A stretch of DNA of 64,000 bases from Anabaena catenula FACHB-362 (GTDB taxonomy: Bacteria > Cyanobacteriota > Cyanobacteriia > Cyanobacteriales > Nostocaceae), in contig NZ_JACJTQ010000002.1 of NCBI RefSeq assembly GCF_014698735.1, forward strand, positions 1 through 64,000. The letters run 5' to 3'. The notes under the pieces were generated by a model that saw only the letters and a list, made by a program, of their open reading frames with translations, was not told the origin of the DNA and made no database searches. Made by a program: the position numbers and the translations under genes. Of this stretch, positions 1 to 7,804 are shown in pieces; position 1 is the stretch's first letter, and each line of letters begins with the position of its first letter.

Positions 1-455
1 GCTACAGGAGCGGAGAAAGCAACACAGATCCAAGGACGCATACCTAAGCGGTAAGAAAGTTCCCATTCACGACCGAGGTAGCAAGCTACACCGATTAAGA
101 AGTGGAAAATTACCAATTGGTAAGGACCACCGTTGTACAACCACTCATCTAAGGAAGCTGCTTCCCAGATTGGGTAGAAGTGCAAACCAATAGCGTTAGA
201 AGAAGGAACAACTGCACCAGAGATGATGTTGTTTCCGTAAATCAAGGAACCTGCAACTGGCTCACGGATACCGTCGATGTCAACGGGAGGCGCAGCGATG
301 AAAGCGATGATGAAGCAGGTGGTAGCAGCTAACAGGGTAGGGATCATGAGTACGCCGAACCAACCGATGTAGATACGGTTTTCGGTGCTGGTGATCCATT
401 CGCAGAAGCGATCCCATACGTTAGCGGTTGAACGCTGTTGTAAGGTTGTGGTCAT
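1..455 (-). CDS. psbA: Photosystem II reaction centre protein D1, N-terminal part (runs off the left edge)
   Basis: D1 binds the primary donor chlorophylls, pheophytin, QB and Mn-cluster ligands in thylakoid photosystem II. About 151 codons are visible, starting [20 protein letters not shown] and continuing through the first transmembrane helix ([19 protein letters not shown]), the lumenal loop with [16 protein letters not shown], and the second helix ending [18 protein letters not shown]. Residue 130, counted from the start, is Glu. Glu130 is the form found in high-light or D1:2-type proteins, while the low-light D1:1 form has Gln (family knowledge). The gene reads out of the window, so the C-terminal half is not seen. 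Cyanobacteria usually carry several psbA copies and this is one of them. The start is fixed by the invariant N-terminus. Confidence 0.97.
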   Translation of the reverse strand, partial: MTTTLQQRSTANVWDRFCEWITSTENRIYIGWFGVLMIPTLLAATTCFIIAFIAAPPVDIDGIREPVAGSLIYGNNIISGAVVPSSNAIGLHFYPIWEAASLDEWLYNGGPYQLVIFHFLIGVACYLGREWELSYRLGMRPWICVAFSAPV

Positions 456-485
456 TTTATGAGTGCTTTATTTTCGTATGATGTT

Positions 486-505
486 GATAGGTTGTTTTGC
501 CTATC
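486..505 (-). promoter_or_regulatory. Hairpin in the psbA leader
   Basis: A perfect 6-bp inverted repeat (gatagg / cctatc, 8-nt loop) lies 31 to 50 nt upstream of the psbA start codon, between the candidate promoter and the ATG. It would sit in the 5' untranslated leader. Leaders of psbA transcripts are known to affect mRNA stability in light and dark; whether this hairpin does so is inference. Confidence 0.35.
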
Positions 506-515
506 TGTATTCAAC

Positions 516-542
516 ATTAAAGCCTAAGTTGAGTTTTGTAAA
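516..542 (-). promoter_or_regulatory. Candidate psbA promoter
   Basis: On the minus strand a TTTACA element (537-542) is followed after 15 nt by TTTAAT (516-521), a plausible sigma-70 type -35/-10 pair with a slightly short spacer. It lies 60 to 90 nt upstream of the start codon, so the leader would be about 50 nt. The call is from base pattern and position only. Confidence 0.35.
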
Positions 543-616
543 GATAATTAAAATTAGTATTGGTTATGACAGTTATATGTTTTTCTAATGTGATGAGATT
601 GACAAAAGGTATTTGG

Positions 617-633
617 GTGGGCAGGATGCCCAC
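617..633 (-). terminator. Possible terminator hairpin after the HIT gene
   Basis: The stem gtgggc / gcccac with a 5-nt loop lies about 45 nt downstream of the stop codon of the HIT-family gene and upstream of psbA. It has no clear T-run on the minus strand, so it may be only a hairpin that separates the two transcripts. Confidence 0.3.
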
Positions 634-679
634 ACCACAAGATTTCTAGATTATTAATAGATTATTTCAGATGTGGAAG

Positions 680-1030
680 TTAACCGGGTGGCCAGGACAT
701 GGGACGACGACCTAGTATATGTATATGTAGGTGATGGACTGTTTGACCGCCATCAGCACCTGTATTCATGACTACGCGATACCCGTTTTCTAGTTCAGCT
801 TGTGCTGCGACTTTTTGGACTGTTAACAATAGATGTCCTAATAAAGCCTGATCTTCTGGTTCGGCTGTTGCGAGGCTAACTATGGGTTTTTTGGGAATGA
901 CAAGGATGTGAACTGGGGCTTGGGGGTTAACATCTGTAAAGGCCAGGGCTAAATCGTCTTCATAAACAATATTGGCGGGAATTTCTTTACGAATGATTTT
1001 GCTGAAAATCGTTTCTGTGGTATTGCTCAT
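680..1030 (-). CDS. HIT family (histidine triad) nucleotide-binding protein
   Basis: This 116-residue protein is a full-length member of the HINT branch of the HIT superfamily, small cytosolic nucleotide hydrolases or AMP-lysine/AMP-amidate hydrolases. The N-terminus TIFSKIIRKEIPANIVYEDD and the central VHILVIPKKPIVSL are typical. The histidine triad HHLHIHILG lies at about residues 99-107 near the C-terminus, and GADGGQTVHHLH supplies the phosphate-binding loop. The gene stands alone, downstream of nothing co-directional, and reads toward psbA. The physiological substrate in cyanobacteria is not established. Length and motifs are intact, so it is expected to be active. Confidence 0.93.
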   Translation of the reverse strand: MSNTTETIFSKIIRKEIPANIVYEDDLALAFTDVNPQAPVHILVIPKKPIVSLATAEPEDQALLGHLLLTVQKVAAQAELENGYRVVMNTGADGGQTVHHLHIHILGRRPMSWPPG

Positions 1031-1094
1031 GCAGATTTACTTACTCATCTGTTATGTCAAGTCCTTTAGAATAGTTATCATATCTGTTGGGGCA

Positions 1095-1115
1095 GGGAAT
1101 AGGGAACAGGGAAAC
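1095..1115. repeat. Short heptamer repeat (gggaata/gggaaca)
   Basis: Three consecutive 7-bp units of gggaaNN type lie between the HIT gene and the next gene. They belong to the same class of 7-bp short tandem repeats found at many other places in this window (see the arrays near 49.2, 52.1 and 56.2 kb). Confidence 0.6.
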
Positions 1116-1220
1116 AGTTATTCTCACTAATTAGCCGGACTTGATATTAGAGATTTTAGGCGATCGCTTATTTGTGGAGAAAAAGTTAAGCTGTTGTGTA
1201 GTCAGTGCATCTATAGCTCT

Positions 1221-2090
1221 ATGTCGAAACCTGCTGATGTCAGTACCAAACGCTTAATTAGCCTTGCACCCGACAATTGGGTAAAATGGGTGACGCAAAT
1301 CTCTGATGTGGTTGCTGGGGAAATTCTCAATTCTGAGTTCCAATGGATTAGTCGAGAAAGTGATGTACTTATCCGCGTCGAAAGTCAAGAGTACGGAAAA
1401 TTTCTGGTTCTGAATGAATTGCAATTGCGGTATAAACCAGAAATGCCACGACGAATGCGTGCATACTCAGGATTAGCTGAGGAAAAATATAAATTACCAA
1501 CGTATCCTGTACTCATTAACATTCTGAAAACAGGTGATGCAGAAATACCCACGCGATATGAGTCAAATCTTGCTGGTTTAGAAGTTCGTCAAGATTACCG
1601 AGTGATTAACCTGTGGGAAGTAGATGTTAAAATTGCCTTAGAGCAACCTTTACCGTCTTTACTGCCTTTTGTGCCGATTCTCAAAGGTGGTGAAGATGAA
1701 ACTATAATTCGGGAAGCATTGCGTTTATTGCAAGCTGATGAACAATTAAATCAATTAGAAACGGTTCTCGCTTTTTTTGCTACGTTTGTATTAGATAGCG
1801 CCTTAGTTCAAGAAATTATGAGGTGGGATATGTCAGTTTTACGCGAATCACCTTGGTATGAAGAAATATTGCAACAGGGAGAACAACAAGGCGAACAAAA
1901 GGGAGAAAAAAAAGACAGACTCTCAAGTATTGAATTATGTTTAGAAGTAAAATTTGGTAATGAAGGATTAAAGTTCATGCCAAAAATTTCTGAAATATCG
2001 GATTTTGAAACACTCAAAACAATTCAACGCTCCATTCTCACTGTTGAAACTTTAGAGGAATTAAGAATTGTAATCGAAAATTTGTCATAA
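1221..2090 (+). CDS. PD-(D/E)XK nuclease-like (Rpn/DUF4351-type) protein
   Basis: This 289-residue protein starts at ATG 1221 (MSKPADVSTKRLIS). An in-frame TTG at 1194 would add nine residues that do not look conserved and has no useful ribosome site. The N-terminal half has a nuclease-like core: SDVLIRVES followed by FLVLNELQLRY, where the D and the ELQ motif match the D...(E/V)xQ signature of the PD-(D/E)XK Rpn-like families common in cyanobacteria. A glutamine/glycine/lysine-rich linker (QQGEQQGEQKGEKKD) leads into a C-terminal module of about 60 residues (LSSIELCLEVKFG...) of the DUF4351 type. That module is repeated as a separate gene immediately downstream. Function in cells is unknown; these proteins are often strain-specific. 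Family assignment is by motif and architecture. Confidence 0.65.
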   Translation: MSKPADVSTKRLISLAPDNWVKWVTQISDVVAGEILNSEFQWISRESDVLIRVESQEYGKFLVLNELQLRYKPEMPRRMRAYSGLAEEKYKLPTYPVLINILKTGDAEIPTRYESNLAGLEVRQDYRVINLWEVDVKIALEQPLPSLLPFVPILKGGEDETIIREALRLLQADEQLNQLETVLAFFATFVLDSALVQEIMRWDMSVLRESPWYEEILQQGEQQGEQKGEKKDRLSSIELCLEVKFGNEGLKFMPKISEISDFETLKTIQRSILTVETLEELRIVIENLS

Positions 2091-2108
2091 CCCCCGGTCT
2101 AAATCAAT

Positions 2109-2342
2109 ATGGAAGATATACTAAAATCACCTTTGGAACAACAAATATTTCAACTTGGACAAAGGCAGGGTATACTCTCAAGTATTGAAATGTTATTAGA
2201 AGTTAAATTTGGCAAGGAAGGATTAAAGTTCATGCCAAAAATTTCTGATATATCTGATTTTGATCAGCTAAAAACAATTTACCGCTCGCTTCTCACGGTT
2301 AAAGATATTGAGGAAGTGAAACTTATAATTGGAAATTTGTGA
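2109..2342 (+). CDS. Small DUF4351-like protein, partial duplicate of the preceding gene's C-terminus
   Basis: The product is 77 residues. From residue 22 on (ILSSIEMLLEVKFGKEGLKF) it is nearly identical to the C-terminal module of the gene just upstream (RLSSIELCLEVKFGNEGLKF), and the DNA is equally similar, including identical blocks such as aaggattaaagttcatgcc. The first 20 residues also loosely match the linker before that module. It therefore looks like a recent tandem duplication of the gene's tail that kept an open frame and has its own ATG 18 bp after the upstream stop. Whether it is translated and does anything is unknown; it could be a fragment left by recombination. Confidence 0.5.
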   Translation: MEDILKSPLEQQIFQLGQRQGILSSIEMLLEVKFGKEGLKFMPKISDISDFDQLKTIYRSLLTVKDIEEVKLIIGNL

Positions 2343-2405
2343 TGTGAATTGTTACTGTGTTAATTACTTTTTAGAACTATCAGGATAAAGATATCTAAAT
2401 TTTAT

Positions 2406-3368
2406 TTAAGCAACTTCATTCAAGAAACATTTTTCATTCTTGAGTTTATCTACAGAAAAAGCATAACCTATTCCTACATTAGCGGATCGTTCAATCTGTT
2501 TAGCTATTTCAAGTAAATTAGCATTATTCTTGGACAATTGTTCGATAATTCCTTCTATGCTGTCTCTATAATTTATGTTATCTTGTATTTTGTTATATCC
2601 TCTCTCAAAAATTCCTTTATTAAATATGGCATCATTAATTCTTTTTTGAATTTCTTTATCTTGTTGTTGTATGAAAGATAATCTTGCTGAGTCTAGAAAG
2701 TCTATGTTGTTTTTAACAACAGAATAAAAGGAACTAAAATTTTTACCTAAACCTGTTTCTTTGCGAGTAATAATTCCAATAACTTTGTGTGTAATTGGAT
2801 CGATTAGTGGACTTCCTGAATTGCTCCTATTGACACTTGCATCAACCTGTATAATATGACCGCCATTCCTTTCATTAAAAGATGAGATAATGCCTGTGTG
2901 GCAAGTAATTTGAAAATGATCAAAATGATATCCCAGGAAAAAAATAGGTTCTCCTATTCTTTTATTTTCATGAATTCCAAATGAAAAATTATATAATTTT
3001 AATTTTTCTTCTCTTAGTTCAGGAATATCAAAAACAATATAATCATTTTTATTTTCTTCACTCAATGCCAGAATAAATAAATCATCTTGCTTATCACCTT
3101 TATTAGTTAAGCCTGAGAAGTAACCATCTTCATCACGTTCTAATTCTATTATTCCCTCTAAAGCCTTGTTTCGATCACTGTCATAAGTTTTCAAAACTAT
3201 TTTAGATTTGCTTGGTGCTTTATAGATAACATGGTGATTTGTGACCAAGTAGCCATTAACCATGAATCCAGTACCAGATGAAACTCGTTCTCCATCCAAT
3301 ACATGAACAATATGAATGATTCCTGATTTAACTTTTTCTACAATATCCGCAATAGATTTGTTTTCCAT
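2406..3368 (-). CDS. Trypsin-like serine protease domain protein
   Basis: This 320-residue protein has a chymotrypsin-fold protease domain of the HtrA/trypsin-2 kind and no signal peptide. The triad can be read directly: His in GYLVTNHHVIY (about residue 46), Asp in QDDLFILAL (about 96), and Ser in NRSNSGSPLID (about 186), where the usual GNSGGP is NSGSP. The C-terminal 100 residues are helical and charged, without a PDZ domain. Proteases of this soluble, PDZ-less type are often associated with accessory or defence genes, but nothing adjacent proves that here. The closest neighbours are an Uma2 gene upstream on the same strand and the DUF4351-like genes, convergent. Base composition is more AT-rich than the flanking comM gene, which fits an accessory origin. 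Confidence 0.75.
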   Translation of the reverse strand: MENKSIADIVEKVKSGIIHIVHVLDGERVSSGTGFMVNGYLVTNHHVIYKAPSKSKIVLKTYDSDRNKALEGIIELERDEDGYFSGLTNKGDKQDDLFILALSEENKNDYIVFDIPELREEKLKLYNFSFGIHENKRIGEPIFFLGYHFDHFQITCHTGIISSFNERNGGHIIQVDASVNRSNSGSPLIDPITHKVIGIITRKETGLGKNFSSFYSVVKNNIDFLDSARLSFIQQQDKEIQKRINDAIFNKGIFERGYNKIQDNINYRDSIEGIIEQLSKNNANLLEIAKQIERSANVGIGYAFSVDKLKNEKCFLNEVA

Positions 3369-3398
3369 ATATTAATTATTCCTTGAATCCAAAATAAA

Positions 3399-4004
3399 TT
3401 ATCGAGGTAGAACATCATCAAGACGCAGTTGCAGGGAAGGGAAAAGAGGAGATTTAATAAATTCACCTAACCGATATTTTTGCTGAATATAATCTTCACC
3501 AATTAATTGACAAACTGTAAATGTGGGTTGTTTTGGTTTACCAATAAAAACAACACCCCCCAATCCCCGATAATCAACAATCCAATATTCAGGAATTCCT
3601 AATAAAGCGTATTCTTCAACTTTACGCGCATAATCTGTTTCCCAATTTGTACTTACCACTTCAACAACTAATTTAATTGATTGTCCTAAAGCAATAACTG
3701 GTTCATTTTCCCAAAAAGGTTCATGGTGCAGCACAGTTTCATCTAATACTACAACATCAGGACGGCGGGCTGTGGCTGTTTCTGCAAAAGGACGGATAAG
3801 ACAAGTGCGAGGAATAAACCAGGGAAGTTGTGCGGTAGTGATAGCAATACCCAATTGTGTTGCTAGTTTACCACCGACGGTTTCATGGGAGCCAGTTGGT
3901 TCCATATCAATCAGTTCTCCGTCTGCAAGTTCATAGCGGGGATTGTTACCATATTGGATGAGGAATTCTTCTAAGGTTAATGGTTTTGTTAATGCTTGAA
4001 CCAT
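3399..4004 (-). CDS. Uma2 family endonuclease-like protein
   Basis: The protein is 201 residues, the usual length of Uma2 (DUF820) proteins, which have a PD-(D/E)XK fold and are hugely expanded in cyanobacteria. Seen here are the N-terminal LTLEEFLIQYGNNPRYELADGEL, the ARRPDVVVLDE strand (catalytic Asp), LVVEVVSTNW (E-x-V in place of E-x-K) and YALLGIPEYWIVDYRG. The real substrate of the family is not established. The gene lies 30 bp upstream of the trypsin-like protease on the same strand and diverges from comM. A second, different Uma2 gene is at 47874-48491. Confidence 0.9.
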   Translation of the reverse strand: MVQALTKPLTLEEFLIQYGNNPRYELADGELIDMEPTGSHETVGGKLATQLGIAITTAQLPWFIPRTCLIRPFAETATARRPDVVVLDETVLHHEPFWENEPVIALGQSIKLVVEVVSTNWETDYARKVEEYALLGIPEYWIVDYRGLGGVVFIGKPKQPTFTVCQLIGEDYIQQKYRLGEFIKSPLFPSLQLRLDDVLPR

Positions 4005-4139
4005 AAGTCACCTACATCTTTAGCTGCTATTATTTTAGCTCGATTTCTGATTGCTAACAGTCTTCTTGCGTGATTTCACTCATTGTTAATCCACCCAAGA
4101 ATCTGCTTTGATATCTTAAAGGTTTATTCATATACAAAA

Positions 4140-5669
4140 ATGCTGGCTAGAGTCTGGAGTGCATCTATTATCGGTATCGACGCTGTAAAAGTGGGTGTGG
4201 AAGTTGATGTTTCCGGGGGTTTACCGGGAATTGTGATTTTAGGTTTACCAGATTCGGCTATTCAAGAATCTAAGGAACGGGTAAAAGCAACTTTGAAAAA
4301 TGCGGGTTTTGCTTTTCCCATGCGAAAGATTGTAATTAACCTGACTCCCGCAGATTTACGCAAGGAAGGACCGGCTTTTGATTTACCGATTAGTGTAGGA
4401 ATTTTAGCGGCTTCTGAACAGGTAAACCCTGATTTGTTGGGAGATTTTTTATTTTTAGGTGAAGTTTCTTTAGATGGTAGTTTGCGTCCTGTTGCGGGTG
4501 TTCTTCCTATTGCTGCAACTGCACAAAAAATGGGAATTACGGGTTTAGTTGTTCCTGTTGATAATGCTCAAGAAGCTGCGGTGGTGGAAGGATTAGCGGT
4601 TTATGGTTGCAGACATATTGCTGATGTGGTGGATTTGTTAAATAATCCAGGACGTTACAAACCTATAAAGTTGGATGAAACTAGAAATGGGTTAGACGCA
4701 GTTTATACTGGCGCAGATTTGCACGATGTCAAAGGACAAGCTCATGCGCGTCGGGCTTTGGAAATTGCAGCTGCGGGAGGACATAATCTCATTTTTGTAG
4801 GGCCACCGGGCAGCGGAAAGACAATGTTAGCACGTCGCTTACCAGGCATTTTACCACCATTAGAATTTTCTGAGTCGTTGGAAGTAACGCGGATTCATTC
4901 TGTGGCTGGGTTGTTGAAAAATCGTGGTTCGTTGGTGCGCGATCGCCCTTTTCGTAGTCCTCACCATTCGGCATCGGGGCCTTCTCTAGTTGGTGGTGGC
5001 ACTTTTCCACGTCCTGGAGAGATATCTTTATCACATCGTGGCATACTTTTTCTCGATGAACTTACGGAGTTCAAGCGGGATGTATTGGAGTTTCTGCGCC
5101 AACCGTTGGAAGATGGTTTTGTGACAATTTCCCGAACTAGACAGTCGGTGACGTTTCCTGCACAATTTACATTGGTAGCGAGTACCAATCCTTGTCCTTG
5201 TGGTTACTATGGCGATACGATTCAAGAATGTACCTGTTCCCCTCGTCACCGAGAGCAATATTGGGCTAAGTTGTCTGGGCCGTTAATGGATAGAATTGAC
5301 TTACAAGTGGCTGTAAATCGCTTGAAACCGGAGGAAATCACCCAAGCTGCAACGGGGGAAGGGTCAAAATCTGTCGCGGAAAGAGTGAAAACAGCACGAG
5401 AACGGGCTATGATTCGTTTTCAATCAGAAACAAATCTGCGTTGTAATGCCCAAATGCAAAGTGGTCATCTCCAAAAGTGGTGTAATTTAGATGATGCTAG
5501 TCGGAATTTATTGGAAGCTGCGATTAGAAAATTGGGTTTATCGGCTAGAGCAAGCGATCGCATTCTCAAGGTAGCACGAACTATTGCAGATTTAGCTGGG
5601 GATGATGATCTCAAACCACAACACGTCGCAGAAGCTATTCAATATCGGACTATTGATAGAATGCAATAA
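4140..5669 (+). CDS. comM: YifB/ComM family Mg-chelatase-like AAA+ ATPase
   Basis: The 509-residue protein starts at ATG 4140 (MLARVWSASIIGIDAVKVGV), the conserved beginning of the family; an in-frame ATG at 4083 would add 19 unrelated residues. The N-terminal Lon-like/ChlI domain (about residues 1-165, with GGLPGIVILGLPDSAIQES) is followed by an AAA+ module with Walker A GPPGSGKTML near residue 225, Walker B GILFLDELTEF and the four-cysteine CPCGYYGDTIQECTCSP loop. The C-terminal ChlI-C domain ends RASDRILKVARTIADL. In naturally competent bacteria ComM is a helicase that promotes branch migration during integration of transforming DNA. Many cyanobacteria are competent, so that role is likely but not shown here. 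The gene is complete and monocistronic. Confidence 0.93.
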   Translation: MLARVWSASIIGIDAVKVGVEVDVSGGLPGIVILGLPDSAIQESKERVKATLKNAGFAFPMRKIVINLTPADLRKEGPAFDLPISVGILAASEQVNPDLLGDFLFLGEVSLDGSLRPVAGVLPIAATAQKMGITGLVVPVDNAQEAAVVEGLAVYGCRHIADVVDLLNNPGRYKPIKLDETRNGLDAVYTGADLHDVKGQAHARRALEIAAAGGHNLIFVGPPGSGKTMLARRLPGILPPLEFSESLEVTRIHSVAGLLKNRGSLVRDRPFRSPHHSASGPSLVGGGTFPRPGEISLSHRGILFLDELTEFKRDVLEFLRQPLEDGFVTISRTRQSVTFPAQFTLVASTNPCPCGYYGDTIQECTCSPRHREQYWAKLSGPLMDRIDLQVAVNRLKPEEITQAATGEGSKSVAERVKTARERAMIRFQSETNLRCNAQMQSGHLQKWCNLDDASRNLLEAAIRKLGLSARASDRILKVARTIADLAGDDDLKPQHVAEAIQYRTIDRMQ

Positions 5670-5718
5670 TTCGTAATTCGTAATTATCTTTCTAGCTACT
5701 TTTCCCTATTCCCTCTTA

Positions 5719-6357
5719 TCAATTAAATCTCAAAGATTGCAGCACTTGTTGATATCCTTTGCGGTATATAGCATCATCATTACCAGATCCAATTTGAGAT
5801 AAGCTGATAACAATGATGTGAGAGTTTTTAGGGTTAACTAAAATGGTGTGCTTATTTTCATACAAACCACTAGATTCAAATTGGAGGGCGTTTTGTCCTG
5901 CTATTTTTACATTACTAAATTTTTTGGGTGCTGCAAAATCCTGACTTTGTTTAACCCAGTTTTGCAATGACAAACGTCGAGGATTGTAGTACACCCTAAC
6001 CTGTGCATTTGCTGGGTATTCCGCTCCACCTTCATAAGCTCCTGCTTTGATTTTCTGAGCGTGTTTTTTATTCCAAAGATCAATAACTAAAAAATTCAAG
6101 TTGGAACTGGGTCGAGTTGTTTTATGATCAAGTACAAAATCCTTGGTAGAATAGTTAAACCTCAATTTAAAAGTATTATTTCTGTAATTACCTTGGTTTT
6201 GAGCAACTAATTTTCTTGAAGTTGTTGGTGATGAGATATTTGTAGTAGCAGCACCAAAGGATAGAGAAGGAGAAGATGCGATCGCTATTACTGTCAAGAC
6301 ACCTACAGACACAGGACTAAAAAACCATTTATAAATATGCTTAATGTTTACTTTCAT
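5719..6357 (-). CDS. Exported protein of unknown function
   Basis: The 212-residue protein starts MKVNIKHIYKWFF and has a classic signal peptide: a hydrophobic stretch (VGVLTVIAIASSPSLSFGA) with a likely cleavage site near residue 35. The mature part has alternating strands, for example FKLRFNYSTKDFVL and VRVYYNPRRLSLQNWVKQ, and ends with a repeat of YRKGYQQVLQSLRF. This resembles PsbP-like or small periplasmic beta-sandwich proteins (the phrase 'IVISLSQIGSG...YQQVLQSL' recalls lipoproteins measuring amplitude decay), but I do not recognise the family. It lies convergent to comM with 50 bp between stops. No partner genes suggest a role. Confidence 0.6.
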   Translation of the reverse strand: MKVNIKHIYKWFFSPVSVGVLTVIAIASSPSLSFGAATTNISSPTTSRKLVAQNQGNYRNNTFKLRFNYSTKDFVLDHKTTRPSSNLNFLVIDLWNKKHAQKIKAGAYEGGAEYPANAQVRVYYNPRRLSLQNWVKQSQDFAAPKKFSNVKIAGQNALQFESSGLYENKHTILVNPKNSHIIVISLSQIGSGNDDAIYRKGYQQVLQSLRFN

Positions 6358-6668
6358 GTTTCACTCCTTTTGACTCAATGAGTTGAATGCTATCGTTCTT
6401 ATATATCCAACACGAGGAAAAGGATTTTCGTAAATTACCGGAAATTCATATCAATATCTATCTTTCGGATGATGTTCTTAATCTAGTTTAATGGCTGCAA
6501 CTGGGTAAAATATATGACTGATAAATGCTTATATCATATTGGTTAGTGGTTTTGAAAGAGAAGATATGGCTAAAAATAATGAATGCAATTTTAACCGCTA
6601 TTCGTGTGGCTAGTGAATAGATAGATCCCTGAATCATTTGAGAAATCGGGGATCTAAATAGTTATTAA
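6358..6668. other. Gene-free stretch with one hairpin
   Basis: No reading frame worth calling. The only structure seen is an inverted repeat at 6623-6655 (agatccctga / tcggggatct, one G-T pair, 13-nt loop). It lies just downstream of the oxidoreductase gene that reads leftward from 7763, so it may act as its terminator although it lacks a T-run. The rest is AT-rich upstream sequence of the exported-protein gene. Confidence 0.4.
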
Positions 6669-7763
6669 TTAAGCCAAAAATGATTCTAAACTCGGCACAT
6701 TTACCCAACTTCTTAAATCATTTGATTGATGGGATAAATCCATTAATAATTGCGAATAAACTCCTTCTCGCAAAGATGGTGTAATTTCCTGCTGAGTTTC
6801 AATTCCTTTTACCCATTCATCTACAACACGAAGAAATGCACAAATCCGACCATCATTATAATGTTGGGGAAATAGTAATTGTTTAGGAATTTCTATTTCT
6901 GTTAAAGGTTGTCCTGGTTGAAAACTCCAAACCCGAAAACCGTGAATATAATCTTTTTGATTATCGTTACCTAAAATTATTGTACCTTTATCTCCATACA
7001 CTTCTACTCGATGAGTTCTTTCTGCATGAACCACTGCACTAATAGCAACTTGGCAAGGTGTACCATTTACTAATTCCAGAGATAACATACAAGTATCATC
7101 TGTATTTACTGCTTTTAATTCTCCATTGGCTGGGTCAATTCTTTCGGTAATTGCTGTACTCAAATGGGCGTTTAATTTGTGAACTGTTCCAAATAGCCAG
7201 TTAATATAATCAAAAGCATGAGAACCTAAAGATCCTAATGCACCACCGCCTTTTTCTTTTGCAGAATACCAATTCCAAGGACGGGAAACATCTGCGCGGG
7301 AAGCACCCAACCAATCAATTTTAATTAAGCGGATATTTCCTACATAATTTGAGGAGAGAAGTTGTGCAAAAAATTGCCATGCGGGGATAAAGCGAAATTC
7401 AAAATCTACTGTTGCAATTACACCTTTATTTTTTGCTAACTGATATAGTTCTTTGGCTTCAGTTGCATTTAAAGTAATAGGTTTTTCTAGTAAGAGATGT
7501 TTACCAGCTTCTAAAACTTGTTTAGCCATTTCATAATGTAAAAATGGCGGTGTAGAAATGCTGACTGCTTGAACTTCTGATAAAGCGAGAATTTCTGTTA
7601 AGTTATCACTAGCATAGGGAATATTATTCGCTGTAGCGATAGCTTGAGCTTTTTTAATATCTCGATGATAAACAGCGACTATTTCAGTTTTGTGATGTGC
7701 TTGAAATGCGGGAATATGTACTTTTTGACCAAATCCAGTACCGACAATTGCGACCCCAATCAT
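6669..7763 (-). CDS. Gfo/Idh/MocA family NAD(P)-dependent oxidoreductase
   Basis: The 364-residue protein has the Rossmann start MIGVAIVGTGFGQKVHIPAF (GxGxxG-type), the EKPIT lysine motif (HLLLEKPITLNATEAKEL, about residues 92-109) that carries the catalytic Lys of the family, and a C-terminal alpha/beta domain with GGGALGSLGSHAFDYINWLFG. Length is normal. Members oxidise or reduce sugar derivatives, inositols or biliverdin; this one is not biliverdin reductase by size and motif, and its substrate cannot be read from the sequence. It lies 42 bp downstream of the DUF1822 gene on the same strand, with no sugar-pathway neighbours. Confidence 0.9.
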   Translation of the reverse strand: MIGVAIVGTGFGQKVHIPAFQAHHKTEIVAVYHRDIKKAQAIATANNIPYASDNLTEILALSEVQAVSISTPPFLHYEMAKQVLEAGKHLLLEKPITLNATEAKELYQLAKNKGVIATVDFEFRFIPAWQFFAQLLSSNYVGNIRLIKIDWLGASRADVSRPWNWYSAKEKGGGALGSLGSHAFDYINWLFGTVHKLNAHLSTAITERIDPANGELKAVNTDDTCMLSLELVNGTPCQVAISAVVHAERTHRVEVYGDKGTIILGNDNQKDYIHGFRVWSFQPGQPLTEIEIPKQLLFPQHYNDGRICAFLRVVDEWVKGIETQQEITPSLREGVYSQLLMDLSHQSNDLRSWVNVPSLESFLA

Positions 7764-7804
7764 AAGCAGTTAAAATTTTAAGTAAGAGTTCACAAGATAT
7801 ATAA

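Noticed and set aside
4789-5258. Three minus-strand open frames inside the comM gene
   Set aside because: They overlap a well-conserved AAA+ coding region in antisense and have no family resemblance or ribosome sites.
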